A DNA stretch of 64,000 nt from an uncultured Bacteroidota bacterium (GCA_903919075.1 CAIXGR010000029.1:1-64000); one strand, 5' to 3'; positions 1-10,310 are shown, numbered from the stretch's first letter. The notes: generated from the sequence alone by a model not told the origin. Made by a program: numbers and translations.

Positions 1-2459
1 CCATATTGAGGTTCAAAACCGGCTTCGCCTAAATAATCTAAAGCATCGTCGGTTATTTCCAATTCAACATCTTTCTTTTTCAATAACTCGCGCAACTGGG
101 CTAATTGTAAGTCTACAATTTGGCGTATCTGCTTTTTCATTAGCGGGCGGAACATTACAATTTCATCTATCCGGTTCAAAAACTCGGGACGTATAGTTTC
201 GCGCAGTCTGTTCATTACTTCTACTTTGGTGGCATCGGTTACGGCTTCAACATTCTTTTCAGTTACCTTTTCAAAATTAGCTTGTATCAAATCGCTGCCA
301 ATGTTCGAGGTCATGATAATAATAGTGTTCTTAAAATTCACTGTTCTTCCTTTATTATCAGTTAAGCGTCCATCATCCAACACTTGTAATAGCACATTGA
401 AAACATCCGGATGCGCTTTTTCAATCTCATCAAACAAAATTACACAGTAAGGGTGCCTGCGCACTGCCTCGGTTAACTGCCCGCCTTCATCATAACCCAC
501 ATATCCCGGAGGCGAACCCACTAAGCGCGATACAGTATGTTTTTCCTGGTATTCGCTCATATCAATACGCACCATGGCGTGCTCGTCATTAAACAATACT
601 TCGCTTAAAGCTTTGCTCAATTCGGTTTTACCCACACCGGTTGTACCTAAAAACAGGAACGAACCAATGGGCTTGCGTTCATCCTGCAAGCCAGCCCTGC
701 TGCGGCGAATGGCATCGGCTACTGCTGTAATGGCTTCATCTTGTCCTTTAACGCGCTCGCGTAATTTATCTTCAAGATGTAACAGTTTCTCTTTTTCGCC
801 TTCCAGCATTTTAGTTACCGGTATACCGGTCCACTTGCTTACAATTTGTGCAATGTCTTCGCTGGTTACTTCTTCCTGCAATATTCTTTTTTCAGGAGAA
901 ATTTTAGCCAGCTCCTTTTCAAATTTCTTGATGTCGGTTTCGGCATCTTTAATTTTGCCGTAACGTATTTCGGCTACTTTGCCATAATCGCCTTCGCGTT
1001 CGGCTTTGTCGCCTTCTTGTTTTAAATTTTCAATGTCGCGCTTGCGGGCGGTAATCTTATCTACAATCTCTTTTTCTTTTTGCCATTTAGCTTTAAACTG
1101 GTTGCGCTCTTCTTTAAGGTTTGCAAGTTCTTCGTTCAACTCTTTTAATTTTCTTTCATCATTCTCGCGCTTAATGGCTGCTATTTCAATTTCAAGCTGC
1201 ATAATACGGCGCTCAATTTCATCCAGCTCTTCGGGCAGAGAATCCATTTCGAGGCGCAGTTTTGCTGCTGCTTCGTCAATTAAGTCAATGGCCTTATCGG
1301 GTAAAAACCTTTCTGTAATATACCGGTCGCTTAAAGTTACGGCACTTATAATGGCATCATCTTTAATACGCACTTTGTGGTGGTTTTCATACCGCTCTTT
1401 CAATCCGCGAAGAATGGAAACTGCATCTTCAATGGAAGGCTCCTCCACCATTACTTTCTGAAAACGTCTTTCAAGCGCCTTGTCTTTTTCAAAATATTTT
1501 TGGTATTCGTTTAGGGTGGTGGCACCAATGGCGCGTAACTCGCCACGGGCAAGTTCGGGCTTAATAATATTGGCTGCATCCATTGCTCCCTCAGTAGCGC
1601 CGGCGCCTATTATAGTATGTATCTCATCTATAAACAGAATAATTCTACCGGCACTTTCTTTTACTTCTTTTACTACGGCTTTTAAACGCTCTTCAAAATC
1701 GCCGCGGTATTTTGCACCGGCCATCATGGCGCCCATATCTAAAGCATAAATTACTTTGCTTTTTAAATTTTCGGGCACATCGCCTTTTACTATGCGATGT
1801 GCAATGCCTTCGGCAATAGCTGTTTTACCTACACCGGGTTCGCCCACCAATAAAGGGTTGTTTTTAGTTTTGCGCGATAGAATATGCATTACGCGGCGTA
1901 TTTCTTCATCGCGGCCAATCACCGGGTCCAGCTTTCCGCTTTTTGCCTGTGCGTTTAAGTTGTTCGCATATTTATCAAGCGAGTTGTAGGTAGCATCTGC
2001 ACCTTGTTCGGTTACTTTATTGCCGCGGCGTAAATCAAGTATGGCTTGGCGAAGTTTCTTTTCCTGCAGGCCGTTTTCTTTAAGCAGTTTGCTGGTGTCA
2101 TCGCCAATCATTAGCATGGCCAATAAAAGCGTTTCAACGCTTATGTAGCTGTCTTCAAAATCTTTAATCAGTTTATTGGCTTGCAAAATTAGTTTGCTAA
2201 AAGAAGAAGAGGGTGCTATGTCGGCCGTTTGGCCTGAAACTTTAGGCAGGGTTTTCAATTTCTCTTCAACCTTACCCAATAAAATATTGCGGTTCACGCC
2301 AGCTTTATCTAAAATAAAGGGAAGTGAATCCTCATCTACATTCAACATACCTTTTAGCATGTGAATAGTATCGAGCTGTGGGTGCCCGTTATTAAAAGCC
2401 TCTTGCTGTGCAGCACTTAAAGCCTCTAATGCTTTTGTTGTGAAATTATTTGCATTCAT
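1..2459 (-). CDS. clpB: ATP-dependent disaggregase ClpB (C-terminus cut by window edge)
   Basis: Hsp100 chaperone that, with DnaK, pulls polypeptides out of aggregates in the cytosol. The frame runs from an ATG at 2459 off the left edge, giving about 819 codons of the usual 860-870. In order: N-terminal Clp repeat domain (about 1-150), first AAA+ domain with Walker A GEPGVGKT and Walker B ILFIDEIH, a long charged coiled-coil middle domain (about 400-530, the ClpB hallmark absent from ClpA), and a second AAA+ domain with [20 protein letters not shown] and [13 protein letters not shown]. The C-terminal D2 small domain begins ([12 protein letters not shown]) but is not complete. Upstream, 2506-2514 is a near match to a Bacteroidota -7 box with one extra spacer base. 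I see no HrcA/CIRCE-type inverted repeat before it. Identification is certain. Confidence 0.97.
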   Translation of the reverse strand, partial: MNANNFTTKALEALSAAQQEAFNNGHPQLDTIHMLKGMLNVDEDSLPFILDKAGVNRNILLGKVEEKLKTLPKVSGQTADIAPSSSFSKLILQANKLIKDFEDSYISVETLLLAMLMIGDDTSKLLKENGLQEKKLRQAILDLRRGNKVTEQGADATYNSLDKYANNLNAQAKSGKLDPVIGRDEEIRRVMHILSRKTKNNPLLVGEPGVGKTAIAEGIAHRIVKGDVPENLKSKVIYALDMGAMMAGAKYRGDFEERLKAVVKEVKESAGRIILFIDEIHTIIGAGATEGAMDAANIIKPELARGELRAIGATTLNEYQKYFEKDKALERRFQKVMVEEPSIEDAVSILRGLKERYENHHKVRIKDDAIISAVTLSDRYITERFLPDKAIDLIDEAAAKLRLEMDSLPEELDEIERRIMQLEIEIAAIKRENDERKLKELNEELANLKEERNQFKAKWQKEKEIVDKITARKRDIENLKQEGDKAEREGDYGKVAEIRYGKIKDAETDIKKFEKELAKISPEKRILQEEVTSEDIAQIVSKWTGIPVTKMLEGEKEKLLHLEDKLRERVKGQDEAITAVADAIRRSRAGLQDERKPIGSFLFLGTTGVGKTELSKALSEVLFNDEHAMVRIDMSEYQEKHTVSRLVGSPPGYVGYDEGGQLTEAVRRHPYCVILFDEIEKAHPDVFNVLLQVLDDGRLTDNKGRTVNFKNTIIIMTSNIGSDLIQANFEKVTEKNVEAVTDATKVEVMNRLRETIRPEFLNRIDEIVMFRPLMKKQIRQIVDLQLAQLRELLKKKDVELEITDDALDYLGEAGFEPQY

Positions 2460-2659
2460 ATATAATAGAATTTAGATTTTAGACATGAGATATCGACTAA
2501 AACATCGCAAAGTTTACAAAAAGCGCTCCATAAAGATATGAGGAAAGTTTGTCAGTTAGATAACAAAAATCACTGACAAAATGTTGGATAAAGGCTTGAA
2601 TTAGAGGAAATATTGGCGGGTATGGTGGTATTTAGTAACGTGTGGCCATGTAAAGAACG

Positions 2660-2714
2660 TGGAATAAATAAAAAAATACCGGTAAACGCTACATATAAAT
2701 AGGGTTTACCGGTA
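2660..2714 (-). terminator. Rho-independent terminator of the frameshifted lipoprotein gene
   Basis: Arms TACCGGTAAAC (2677-2687) and GTTTACCGGTA (2704-2714) form a perfect 11-bp stem with a 16-nt loop. Read on the minus strand the stem is followed by a T-rich tract (complement of the A run at 2669-2676). It lies 24 bp downstream of the stop at 2739. Both arms contain the palindrome ACCGGT that is over-represented throughout the window. Confidence 0.8.
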
Positions 2715-2738
2715 AGGTATTGTAAAAGCAGCTACCGC

Positions 2739-3531
2739 TTATTGCACGGTGGCAGATGCTGAAAATGGTGATTGTTTAGCAAAATAGTATTTCTTACCAC
2801 CAAGTGTTGTGCTACCCAAAGAACAAGGCATTACCTGAAAGTTAACCTGTTGTCCATTAGTTAAGCCCATATGGGCAACATCCGAAGCACTAAATGTTAC
2901 AGAGGTAGCATTGGTAGAGGAGGTATGAACTATTTTGATACCACCCTGGCAATACATCATGCAATAAAGAAAATCTACCGTACCCGCAGTTGAAAACGTA
3001 ATGGTTATAGCCGAATTTTTGCTCATAGTTGCAGGCACGTTCAAGCTTGTAACCACCGGCCAAGGTGTATTATCAGTATAGCTAAATCCGGCTATGCCAT
3101 TAGCGGCATTACCTTGCACATGCCAGTGTACTGCATTGCTGGTGGTATAATCGGGAAAGTCGAAGCTGTTCAGTATATCTAGCTGATACCAAGATACAAA
3201 ATAACCCGCAATGCTATCACTTAAGTCTACACTGTTGCTTGTAACGGTACCGGCATATTTGGTTTGTGTAATACTTGAAAACCATGCCATCGGATAGCCC
3301 ACTATAGTAGTATCGTATTCGCCGCCACCTACATCAGTTATCCCGCTAGCATTAATAGCATATAGGGCACCGGCGGCATCGTTAGGAACACCAGGGCCAC
3401 CACCGTATTGGTCTAATGGGGTATTATTTATTATTGTAACCACTGTTGTTGTTAGTGTCAGGCTTTTTACAAGCAGTAAAAAGCGTTAAAAACGTTAGTG
3501 CTAATAAGAAAGCGGGGGTTATTTTTTTCAT
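2739..3531 (-). pseudogene. Exported lipoprotein of unknown function, frameshifted after the signal peptide
   Basis: An ATG at 3531 opens a typical Bacteroidota lipoprotein signal: MKK, a hydrophobic stretch, lipobox FTAC, then KKPDTNNN. That frame stops after about 35 codons at TAA. The remaining 234 codons (3443-2739) lie in another frame, where the only nearby start is GTG and there is no signal peptide. The two frames meet in the short AACAACAACA tract near 3444-3456. The 234-aa part contains VHWHVQG and a Cys-containing LYCMMYCQGG segment; I recognise no family. A single-base indel, a sequencing error or a true pseudogene would all look like this. The gene is followed by a good terminator, so it was recently a working unit. 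Confidence 0.6.
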
Positions 3532-3845
3532 GGTTTTTTATGTTTAGGAAGTAAATATAAAATTCTTTATTTCATATTATGCATAGGCGTATATGAAAAA
3601 GAATAAGAAGCAACAGGTAGGGAAGCGGTTCGCCATTTAGGGAGGGAGTCAAAGGGAACGGGGAGCCGGAACTTCAACCTACCATCTTTTAGTTGTAATT
3701 GAAAGTTTGTTATAGTAAAAGATATAAGTTTTATACCGTTTATAGGGCTTCCTTTTTATAATCCAATAAAAGTAAAAGGCCAAAAAGGGAACCCATACAA
3801 TAAAGAGTATATCGAGCATATTGATTAAATGTAGTATGAATATTT
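3532..3845. other. Intergenic, nothing recognised
   Basis: 314 bp between the start of the frameshifted lipoprotein and the end of the 433-aa gene. It has a G-rich stretch around 3630-3670 and AT-rich remainder. I see no open frame with coding character, no strong hairpin followed by T, and no RNA gene. Confidence 0.5.
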
Positions 3846-5147
3846 CTACAACATCGGCGTATCAATAAAAATCCGAACATTGCCTTGTTCGTCTTTACTG
3901 TTCTCTTTCATATCTACAAACAATTCGGGTTTGTCGTATATAACAAAGTATACGAAAGGATCGTAGATGATGCTTTTCTTTACATCAAAATGCGGGTCGC
4001 CATCGCCGGCATTTAATACGGTAACTTGTACTTTGTGATCTTTGCGGTATTTATAGGCAGCACCTTTTAACAGCGTGCGTACATTTTTCGAATCGCCAAC
4101 TAATAAAGTAGGGTAAAGAATTTTATCGGTAATTTTTAACGAGTCGATAACCTTAAAAAAGCCTTTCGGGTTTTGCAGTTTCAGGTGCATGTAATCGCCC
4201 CAGTTAACAAAGAAACCGGCTGCGGCCATTTTACCGTTTTCATCGGTAATCATATATACCCTGCTGCTTGGCGAAGAAGTAAGGATACGCTTAACCATGC
4301 TGAAAAAGTTTTCTTCAGAATGCATTTGGTTGAAAACAAACTTGTCTCTAATTTCTTTAATCTTTAAATAATACTCTTTTAAAGCCTCGGTATTATTCGA
4401 AATATCTACTAATTTTTTCGAAGCACTGCTACTGCCAAAAAATAAGTTGATGTGTGTATTATTACGCATGGGGAAGGTTTCGAAAAGTTTTCCCTGGCGC
4501 TGTGTATTCATTTTTAATGCATCGTTAATAGCCTGGTTTTCGCGGCCCATTGATGCATACACAAAGTGCATATCTTTAACTGTAGTAATATCATGTAGAA
4601 TACTGAACACGGTAGTAAATATTCTCTTCCGGCGGTATATTGATTGCCTGCTGGCTGTTTGCTCAACTAAGCGGAGCACGTTGTAATAATAACTTTGGTG
4701 CAATTGCCCATCGGGTGATTTAAAGTTAATGCAGTTGCAATGGATATAACCAATCATGGTATAATCGCGGTAAGCTGCGCCATTTTCCAACGGTAGCGGA
4801 TGAAGTACCACCACCACCACAGCATCATCAAAAAAATGCTGAACCGAATCAGGGAACGTATGAAAATAACTTTGGAATGTAAGTTTGCCCTCGCCTTTTT
4901 CATTCACATGTTTTTCGGGTACCGATACCACCTCTTTACACTCGCTGTAAAAATATTCAGCGTCGTTACGCAGCTGAAATTGAGAAAGGACAGAAGAAAT
5001 TTCTTTCATCAGCCCGATAGGGAAGGCCAACATTACCAACTCATCTTCAAAAGTATCGTCGCAATCTATTTCGCGGCGTACATACTTTAACTGTGAAGGG
5101 TTAGCTGGGTCTTTGCCTTCAATGAAATAATACTGGCGTTTTTTCAT
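3846..5147 (-). CDS. Unrecognised 433-aa protein translationally coupled to serine palmitoyltransferase; possible N-acyltransferase
   Basis: Its ATG overlaps the stop of the serine palmitoyltransferase gene by 4 bp (ATGA arrangement), so the two are almost certainly co-translated. The protein is soluble, with no signal peptide or membrane segment. The N-terminal half (1-220) has strand-rich segments and a run of valines (DDAVVVVVLHP). The C-terminal half (about 270-400) contains VYMITDENGKMAAAGFFVNWGDYMHLKLQNP, which has the strand-turn-strand look of an acyl-CoA N-acyltransferase (GNAT) core, but I cannot confirm the fold. Known biology: the SPT product 3-ketosphinganine is reduced and N-acylated to ceramide, and bacterial ceramide synthases described in Proteobacteria are GNAT-like. 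Inference: this may be the N-acylating or another sphingolipid enzyme. The function call is weak; the operon call is strong. Confidence 0.6.
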   Translation of the reverse strand: MKKRQYYFIEGKDPANPSQLKYVRREIDCDDTFEDELVMLAFPIGLMKEISSVLSQFQLRNDAEYFYSECKEVVSVPEKHVNEKGEGKLTFQSYFHTFPDSVQHFFDDAVVVVVLHPLPLENGAAYRDYTMIGYIHCNCINFKSPDGQLHQSYYYNVLRLVEQTASRQSIYRRKRIFTTVFSILHDITTVKDMHFVYASMGRENQAINDALKMNTQRQGKLFETFPMRNNTHINLFFGSSSASKKLVDISNNTEALKEYYLKIKEIRDKFVFNQMHSEENFFSMVKRILTSSPSSRVYMITDENGKMAAAGFFVNWGDYMHLKLQNPKGFFKVIDSLKITDKILYPTLLVGDSKNVRTLLKGAAYKYRKDHKVQVTVLNAGDGDPHFDVKKSIIYDPFVYFVIYDKPELFVDMKENSKDEQGNVRIFIDTPML

Positions 5148-6406
5148 ACTTTAATTTTATCGGGCGGAGTTTTCGAAACTTTGTGGCCGGTACCCTTAGG
5201 GTGTTTACCATGGTGATGAAGCAGGTCTAACTGCTTTCCTATCTTAACAAACTTCTCGATAATGAAATCCAAATGTTGGTCTTCGTGCGTAGCCATGTAG
5301 CTGGTTCTTAGCATTTGCATACCCGGTGGGGTAGCAGGCGATATAAAAGCATTTACAAATACACCTTCATCATAAAGCATTTTCCAGATGGAGAAACACT
5401 TTTCATCGTCACCAATAATTATTGGCACAATGGCTGCCTGGCCATCAATTACATGAAAGCCTGATTCGCGAAGGCCTTTGCGTACCCGCTCAGCATTTCT
5501 GCGCACCCTAACAGCCAATTCGGGTTGTTCAATTAAAATATCTAAAGCGGCACTGGCGGCTGCAACTGCTGCCGGTGTTGGCGAAGCCGAGAAAATAAGC
5601 GCCGGTGATTTATGTCTTAAAAATTCAATTACTTTTTCAGGGCCTACTACAAAACCGCCCAATGAAGCAAGTGTTTTGCTAAAGGTACAAACAATAAGGT
5701 CTACGTCTTCTACTGCATTAAAATAATGAACTGTACCCTTGCCATTATCGGCCATTACACCAAAGCCGTGGGCATCATCCACCAAAAGTGTGGCATTATA
5801 CTTCTTGGCAATAACTTTCATTTCATCCAGCTTCACAATGCTGCCCATAGCACTAAAAACGCCATCAGTAACAATTAGTTTATTGGCTTTTTCCGGCGCA
5901 TGTGCAAGTTTCTTTTCAAGGTCTTGCATGTTGTTATGCTTAAAGCGCACAACATGGGCACCGGCAGCAGCAGAAAGCATGTTGCCGCTTACAATACTTG
6001 AATGATTGTCTTTGTCGGAAAAAATATATTCGCCTTTGCCTACCAGGGGAAATATAACGCCTTGGCCTGCCTGAAAACCGGTGCTAAATAAAAGCGCCGA
6101 TTCTTTGCCCATAAACTTGGCTATTTTTTCTTCCAGTTCAATATGCAAATCAATTGTACCGGTAAGAAAACGTGAACCTGAACAGCTGGTGCCGTATTTT
6201 TCAAGTGCTTTTATAGCAGCTTCCTTAACTTTAGGGTGTGTAGTTAATCCAAGATAGTTATTTGAACCAGCCATTACAACTTTGCGGCCTTCCATCAATA
6301 CCACCGGCCCTTCGCTTTCCTGTATAGGCCTAAAATAGGGGTATATGCCCTTCGCTTTTACAATTTCCGAAACTTTATAATCATAACATTTATCAAATAA
6401 TCCCAT
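5144..6406 (-). CDS. spt: Serine palmitoyltransferase (alpha-oxoamine synthase family)
   Basis: PLP enzyme condensing L-serine with a fatty acyl-CoA to 3-ketosphinganine, the first step of sphingolipid synthesis, in the cytosol. 420 aa, normal for the family. Visible landmarks: GSNNYLGLT (47-55), SGSRFLTGT (76-84), DNHSS with the PLP-stacking His135, DDAHGFG (210-216), and TFSKTLASLGG with the Schiff-base Lys244. The segment SPATPPGMQMLRTSYMATHE near the C-terminus is typical of SPT rather than of KBL or BioF, which share the fold. The protein ends in a His/Lys-rich tail. The downstream 433-aa gene overlaps it by 4 bp. KBL is the main alternative, but no threonine dehydrogenase gene is nearby. 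Confidence 0.88.
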   Translation of the reverse strand: MGLFDKCYDYKVSEIVKAKGIYPYFRPIQESEGPVVLMEGRKVVMAGSNNYLGLTTHPKVKEAAIKALEKYGTSCSGSRFLTGTIDLHIELEEKIAKFMGKESALLFSTGFQAGQGVIFPLVGKGEYIFSDKDNHSSIVSGNMLSAAAGAHVVRFKHNNMQDLEKKLAHAPEKANKLIVTDGVFSAMGSIVKLDEMKVIAKKYNATLLVDDAHGFGVMADNGKGTVHYFNAVEDVDLIVCTFSKTLASLGGFVVGPEKVIEFLRHKSPALIFSASPTPAAVAAASAALDILIEQPELAVRVRRNAERVRKGLRESGFHVIDGQAAIVPIIIGDDEKCFSIWKMLYDEGVFVNAFISPATPPGMQMLRTSYMATHEDQHLDFIIEKFVKIGKQLDLLHHHGKHPKGTGHKVSKTPPDKIKV

Positions 6407-6775
6407 TATGCACGGTTTAGTTAGTAAAACTGCTAATTCGAATCAACACAGGTTTTAATATTAAATTAAGTATCATTTTTTATTGAAATAATACCAAACC
6501 TTCTCGCTTATTCTTTGGCTCAAATTAAAGCCTGTTTGTTAATGGCAAATACCATTTTTTACAAGCCGCAAAGATGTAACAATTCTACGAAATTTTATTC
6601 ACCGTTTATAGCCTCAGTGCGGCATGTTAATAAATCATTAGTGTTAAAGTGTTAAAACTAATTTTATTAACTGAAAATCAATGATTTGTATGGTGTAGAT
6701 ATTTGTACGATAGGTAACGTAAATGTTTGAAAATCAGCAAAAAGGCTTTGGCTCGCTACCAATGAATTGCAAGGT
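6407..6775. other. Intergenic, probable spt promoter region
   Basis: 369 AT-rich bp between two minus-strand genes. It must hold the promoter for the spt operon, but I find no exact TAnnTTTG match on the minus strand. No coding frame, RNA gene or strong terminator was seen. Confidence 0.4.
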
Positions 6776-8614
6776 TTAGCTTACCGCTGACTTTGTTTTC
6801 GATTTTACTTTTTCAATCCATTTGTTCACCAAATCTTCAAGCGTAGTTAGCGATACTGCCCCGTTGGTAAGCACAACTTCATGAAATTGGCGGATGTCGA
6901 ATTTATCGCCAAGCTCGTTTATGGCCCGCTGCCTTAGCGATAGAATTTTAATCATGCCAATTTTATAACCGGTTGCCTGACCCGGCCAAATAAAATAGCG
7001 TTCAATTTCATTTTCGATGTCCTTTTGTGCGTTGGCCGTGTTTTTTACAAAATAATCAATTGCCTGCTCGCGGGTCCAATGTTTTGTATGTATGCCCACA
7101 TCAACTACTAGGCGTGCTGCGCGAAAAACCTCCATTGAAAGCCTTCCGAAATCCGAATACGGGTCTTTATACTTGCCCACGTCTTTAGCCAACTTCTCCG
7201 AATAAAGTGCCCAACCTTCAACGTATGAAGTAAAAAACTCATGTCTTCTAAATTTAGGAACCCCCTTTAATTCCTGCGCTACAGCAATTTGCATATGGTG
7301 TCCCGGTATGGCTTCGTGGTAAGTAAGGGCCTCCATTTGATATTTAGGCTCGGTTGACATATCGTAGGTATTTACATAATACCTGCCGGGCCGCGAACCA
7401 TCTTCGGCCGGATCTTCGTAAAAAGCACCACCGGCACTTTTTTCTCTAAATTTTTCTACTTCCTTAATCACCAAGGGTGCTTTGGGGAGTGTGGTAAATA
7501 ATTGAGGCATCATTATTTTCATGCTATCAATATAGTCGTGGGCATCTGTTACCAGTTGCTGACGCCCCTTTGCGTCATTGGCATATTTAAATTGCTGGTC
7601 GGTGCGTACAAATTTGAAAAAGTCGTGCAGCGAATCGCTTTTAAAATTCACCTTTTTCATAATGGCGCGCATTTCATTATGTATTCGTGCTACTTCATTA
7701 ATACCGGTTTGGTAAACTTCCTCCGGTGTCATTTTAGTGGTGGTGTGGTATTGCAACATGTATGTGTAATAAGCATCGCCATCAGGTAAATTCCAAACGC
7801 CGTTGCTGCCTTTTGCTTTTGCTTTTGGTTCTAGTTGGGCCCAGTAATCCAATAGTTTTTTGTATGATGATTTAACTGTAGTTTTTATTATTTCTGCAGC
7901 TTCAGCAATTAGCTTTTCTTTTTCAGCTTTATCAATATTCAGCTTTTCCACTTTCGAAGAAAAATCGGTAAGCAAAGTATTAGAGGCATCTTTTGCATCG
8001 CAGCCTTTTATAAAATTTTTTACATCGTCGGTTACATACTTAAAGGTAAAGTAGGGCGGAAAAATTCCTTTCGCCTCGCTCTTTTTTAAATTATCAATGG
8101 TTTGAGAAAACACCAAATCAAATTTTCTTAATCGCGAAAGGTAAGCCTCGGCATCTTTCACCGAATCAATCTTGTGAACGTTAACTAAAAACACCGGTAA
8201 ATCATTATGCGCACCCTGTAGCTGATTAATTTCAAAATCATAGTGCCGCCACTTTCGGCTTGCCTCAATTCTTTGAAGGTCCTCTTCATACATTCTTACG
8301 CTCAAAGCAGTTTGCTCATCAACGGAATTCAGATTGAATTTTTTAAGTGTATCAACATTTGCCCTAAATATGGCTAACTCTTTGTCACCTGTTTCATCAG
8401 TCCGGTCATTCCATGAATCGTAGCTAGTTTTTAAACCTAATGATGCCGCTATTTCCGGGTAACGGGCAACATACTCATCAAACTTGCGGTCTAAAAAGTC
8501 GTTTACTTTTTTCGATTCCGTGGTAACCTCCTCAGCGCTATACGTTTTCTTTTGGCCCATATTGCATGACGATAAAATAATACATAAAAAAATAATGGAA
8601 TATGATTTCCCCAT
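6776..8614 (-). CDS. DUF885-family zinc peptidase, lipoprotein
   Basis: 612 aa, matching the DUF885 family length of about 600. The start gives a lipoprotein signal: MGKSYS, a short hydrophobic core and lipobox LSSC with the lipidated Cys17, so the mature protein is membrane-anchored in the envelope. The body is helical. The family's zinc motif HEAIPGHH is at 433-440, with further conserved features SYVEGWALY and GQATGYKIG downstream. DUF885 proteins are predicted metallopeptidases; the substrate here is unknown. A single-gene unit with the divergent LamG-type gene starting 170 bp away. Confidence 0.88.
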   Translation of the reverse strand: MGKSYSIIFLCIILSSCNMGQKKTYSAEEVTTESKKVNDFLDRKFDEYVARYPEIAASLGLKTSYDSWNDRTDETGDKELAIFRANVDTLKKFNLNSVDEQTALSVRMYEEDLQRIEASRKWRHYDFEINQLQGAHNDLPVFLVNVHKIDSVKDAEAYLSRLRKFDLVFSQTIDNLKKSEAKGIFPPYFTFKYVTDDVKNFIKGCDAKDASNTLLTDFSSKVEKLNIDKAEKEKLIAEAAEIIKTTVKSSYKKLLDYWAQLEPKAKAKGSNGVWNLPDGDAYYTYMLQYHTTTKMTPEEVYQTGINEVARIHNEMRAIMKKVNFKSDSLHDFFKFVRTDQQFKYANDAKGRQQLVTDAHDYIDSMKIMMPQLFTTLPKAPLVIKEVEKFREKSAGGAFYEDPAEDGSRPGRYYVNTYDMSTEPKYQMEALTYHEAIPGHHMQIAVAQELKGVPKFRRHEFFTSYVEGWALYSEKLAKDVGKYKDPYSDFGRLSMEVFRAARLVVDVGIHTKHWTREQAIDYFVKNTANAQKDIENEIERYFIWPGQATGYKIGMIKILSLRQRAINELGDKFDIRQFHEVVLTNGAVSLTTLEDLVNKWIEKVKSKTKSAVS

Positions 8615-8723
8615 AGAAATTCTTTTTAGGAAAGCTAAAAATAAGAAATTACCATTAAGGACTTAGCCTGTATTGAGGGCCAAAAAATGCAGCATATTTA
8701 ACGCACTAAGTAAAAATTGACTT

Positions 8724-8731
8724 TATATTTG
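8724..8731 (+). promoter_or_regulatory. Bacteroidota-type -7 promoter element
   Basis: TATATTTG fits the TAnnTTTG -7 consensus, about 50 bp before the start of the LamG-type T9SS protein. No properly spaced -33 TTTG was seen. Confidence 0.4.
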
Positions 8732-8783
8732 CTCTAATTATTTCAAAATAAAATCAAAAATTACTACGAAAAGAAGTTTATTT

Positions 8784-10214
8784 ATGTTGTTCGGTGCTTT
8801 ACTGATTTGTAGTATTACATATCAGGCTAAGGCGCAAAAAGTTTTTGCGGGCAAAGTTAATTTTGTAAGCCGCGAGTATCATTCTTACCCTGGTACCTGG
8901 GCTGCTTCTCAGATATTAGGACAACCCAATGTTTACCCTGCTTATGGCGATATTGGAAATAACTGGACCCCTTTAAGTTATGGTGATCAGCGCGATACTA
9001 TCGATTTGCAGTTTGATAACACCGGTGCTATTGATAGCATTTTTATTTATCAAACAGACCAGCCGGGATTTATTGATTCTGTTTTTGTGAAAAATCCGGG
9101 TACCGGTGGATGGGTTTTAATATATGCCGCAATACCTGCCCTTTCGGCAGACTCTGCGCAGATATTAGCTATCGGTTTTCCAACCACTGCTTTTAATGTT
9201 TCGGAGGTTCGTATTATGCTAGCCACTGATTTAGCTTCCAGTTGGGTTGAATTGGATGCGGTGGCCATAAGCCCTTCTCATAATACCGGTTTTGTACAAA
9301 GCCATTCAGCTGGTTATGCTTTACATTTTGATGGCGACTCTGCTTATTATAGAACTTACGCCAACGACAATAATATGTTGACCGATTCAGCTTTTACTAT
9401 TGCCGCTTGGGTAAAAATAGGTGGAGCTGCTCCGGCTCCGCCAACCATTAACGAAGGTGCAGGAATAGTAAGTGATGGTGGCGATGGTGTGTTAGGAATT
9501 TACCAGGCTAATTTTGGTCAGGATGACAGTATCTTTTTTTATTCAAATCCTGATTATATAAATATGGCATATACCCAGGGTGAATGGATGCACCTGACCA
9601 TGACATACACTAACGATACTTTGAAAGCCTATAAAAACTGGGTGTTGGTAGGTAGTGTATATTCAGTAGCTTATTGGGATGGCATAGGGTACCCACTTGA
9701 ATTAGGACGTAATGACTATAACAACTCCTTTTTTAAAGGCGATATTGATGAGCTGGTAACTTTCAACCGGGCTATTAGCGCTGCCGAAGTTGTAACTGTA
9801 AAGAATTTGCAACTAACAGGCACAGAGCAAGGCTTAACCGGTTACTGGCCATTTAATGATTGCGATGGTTCATCGCATTTTAATGCCTTTACTCATTTAA
9901 GAGATTCATTGGTTAATGGCACAAGTTGCGTTACAGCTGATTATGTTGTGCCGACCGGTATATCCAATCTAGAAACCGCTACTGCGCAACTTAACGTGTA
10001 CCCGGTACCGGCTAACGATATTTTAAATGTAGTAAGCGCTGATGGTATTTCTTCTATCGAAATTTATGATATGTTGGGAAGAACCATTTACCAGGCAGAA
10101 GCGGAAAATAAAAACATGGTAAGCATTAATGTAAAAGATTTCGCAAAAAGTGTTTACCTGTTAAAAGTAATTACCGAAAATGGAATTGCTACTAAAAAGT
10201 TTAACGTAGAGTAA
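8784..10214 (+). CDS. T9SS-secreted protein with LamG/concanavalin-type domain and C-terminal sorting domain
   Basis: Secreted or surface-attached protein, 476 aa. Residues 1-18 are a signal peptide ending AKAQ. The ATG used gives no positive N-terminus. The frame is open upstream (codons for KITTKRSLF before the ATG), so the real start may be a non-ATG codon near 8748-8760. About 20-170 is a strand-rich domain resembling discoidin-type modules; about 180-345 is a LamG/concanavalin-like fold (HFDGDSAYYRTY, FTIAAWVKI, GDIDELVTFNRA). About 400-476 is a T9SS type A sorting domain (LNVYPVPANDILNV, IYDMLGRTIY, YLLKVITENG, KKFNVE). The ligand is unknown. A perfect terminator follows. Confidence 0.85.
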   Translation: MLFGALLICSITYQAKAQKVFAGKVNFVSREYHSYPGTWAASQILGQPNVYPAYGDIGNNWTPLSYGDQRDTIDLQFDNTGAIDSIFIYQTDQPGFIDSVFVKNPGTGGWVLIYAAIPALSADSAQILAIGFPTTAFNVSEVRIMLATDLASSWVELDAVAISPSHNTGFVQSHSAGYALHFDGDSAYYRTYANDNNMLTDSAFTIAAWVKIGGAAPAPPTINEGAGIVSDGGDGVLGIYQANFGQDDSIFFYSNPDYINMAYTQGEWMHLTMTYTNDTLKAYKNWVLVGSVYSVAYWDGIGYPLELGRNDYNNSFFKGDIDELVTFNRAISAAEVVTVKNLQLTGTEQGLTGYWPFNDCDGSSHFNAFTHLRDSLVNGTSCVTADYVVPTGISNLETATAQLNVYPVPANDILNVVSADGISSIEIYDMLGRTIYQAEAENKNMVSINVKDFAKSVYLLKVITENGIATKKFNVE

Positions 10215-10243
10215 ACCCCTTCCGTCCCCTAAAGGGGAAACCA
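10215..10243. repeat. Short C-rich intergenic hairpin, possible member of repeat family A
   Basis: CCCCT (10226-10230) and AGGGG (10233-10237) form a tight hairpin preceded by ACCCCTTCCG. It resembles the 3' half of the CACCCC...CCCCTCTCC elements at 46557, 55186, 59898 and 63464, but is much shorter. Confidence 0.35.
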
Positions 10244-10263
10244 AAGGCATAGGCTCTAAAAAT

Positions 10264-10298
10264 ATCCCACTTCTGAATAAGGAGTGGGATTTTTTTTA
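10264..10298 (+). terminator. Rho-independent terminator after the LamG-type gene
   Basis: Perfect 8-bp stem ATCCCACT (10264-10271) / AGTGGGAT (10283-10290), 11-nt loop, followed directly by a T run. Confidence 0.88.
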
Positions 10299-10310
10299 TT
10301 AAAAAATGAA

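Noticed and set aside
4801-4830. CACCACCACC-like trinucleotide tract as a contingency repeat
   Set aside because: It only encodes the valine run of the 433-aa protein; a triplet repeat would not shift the frame and the run is short.
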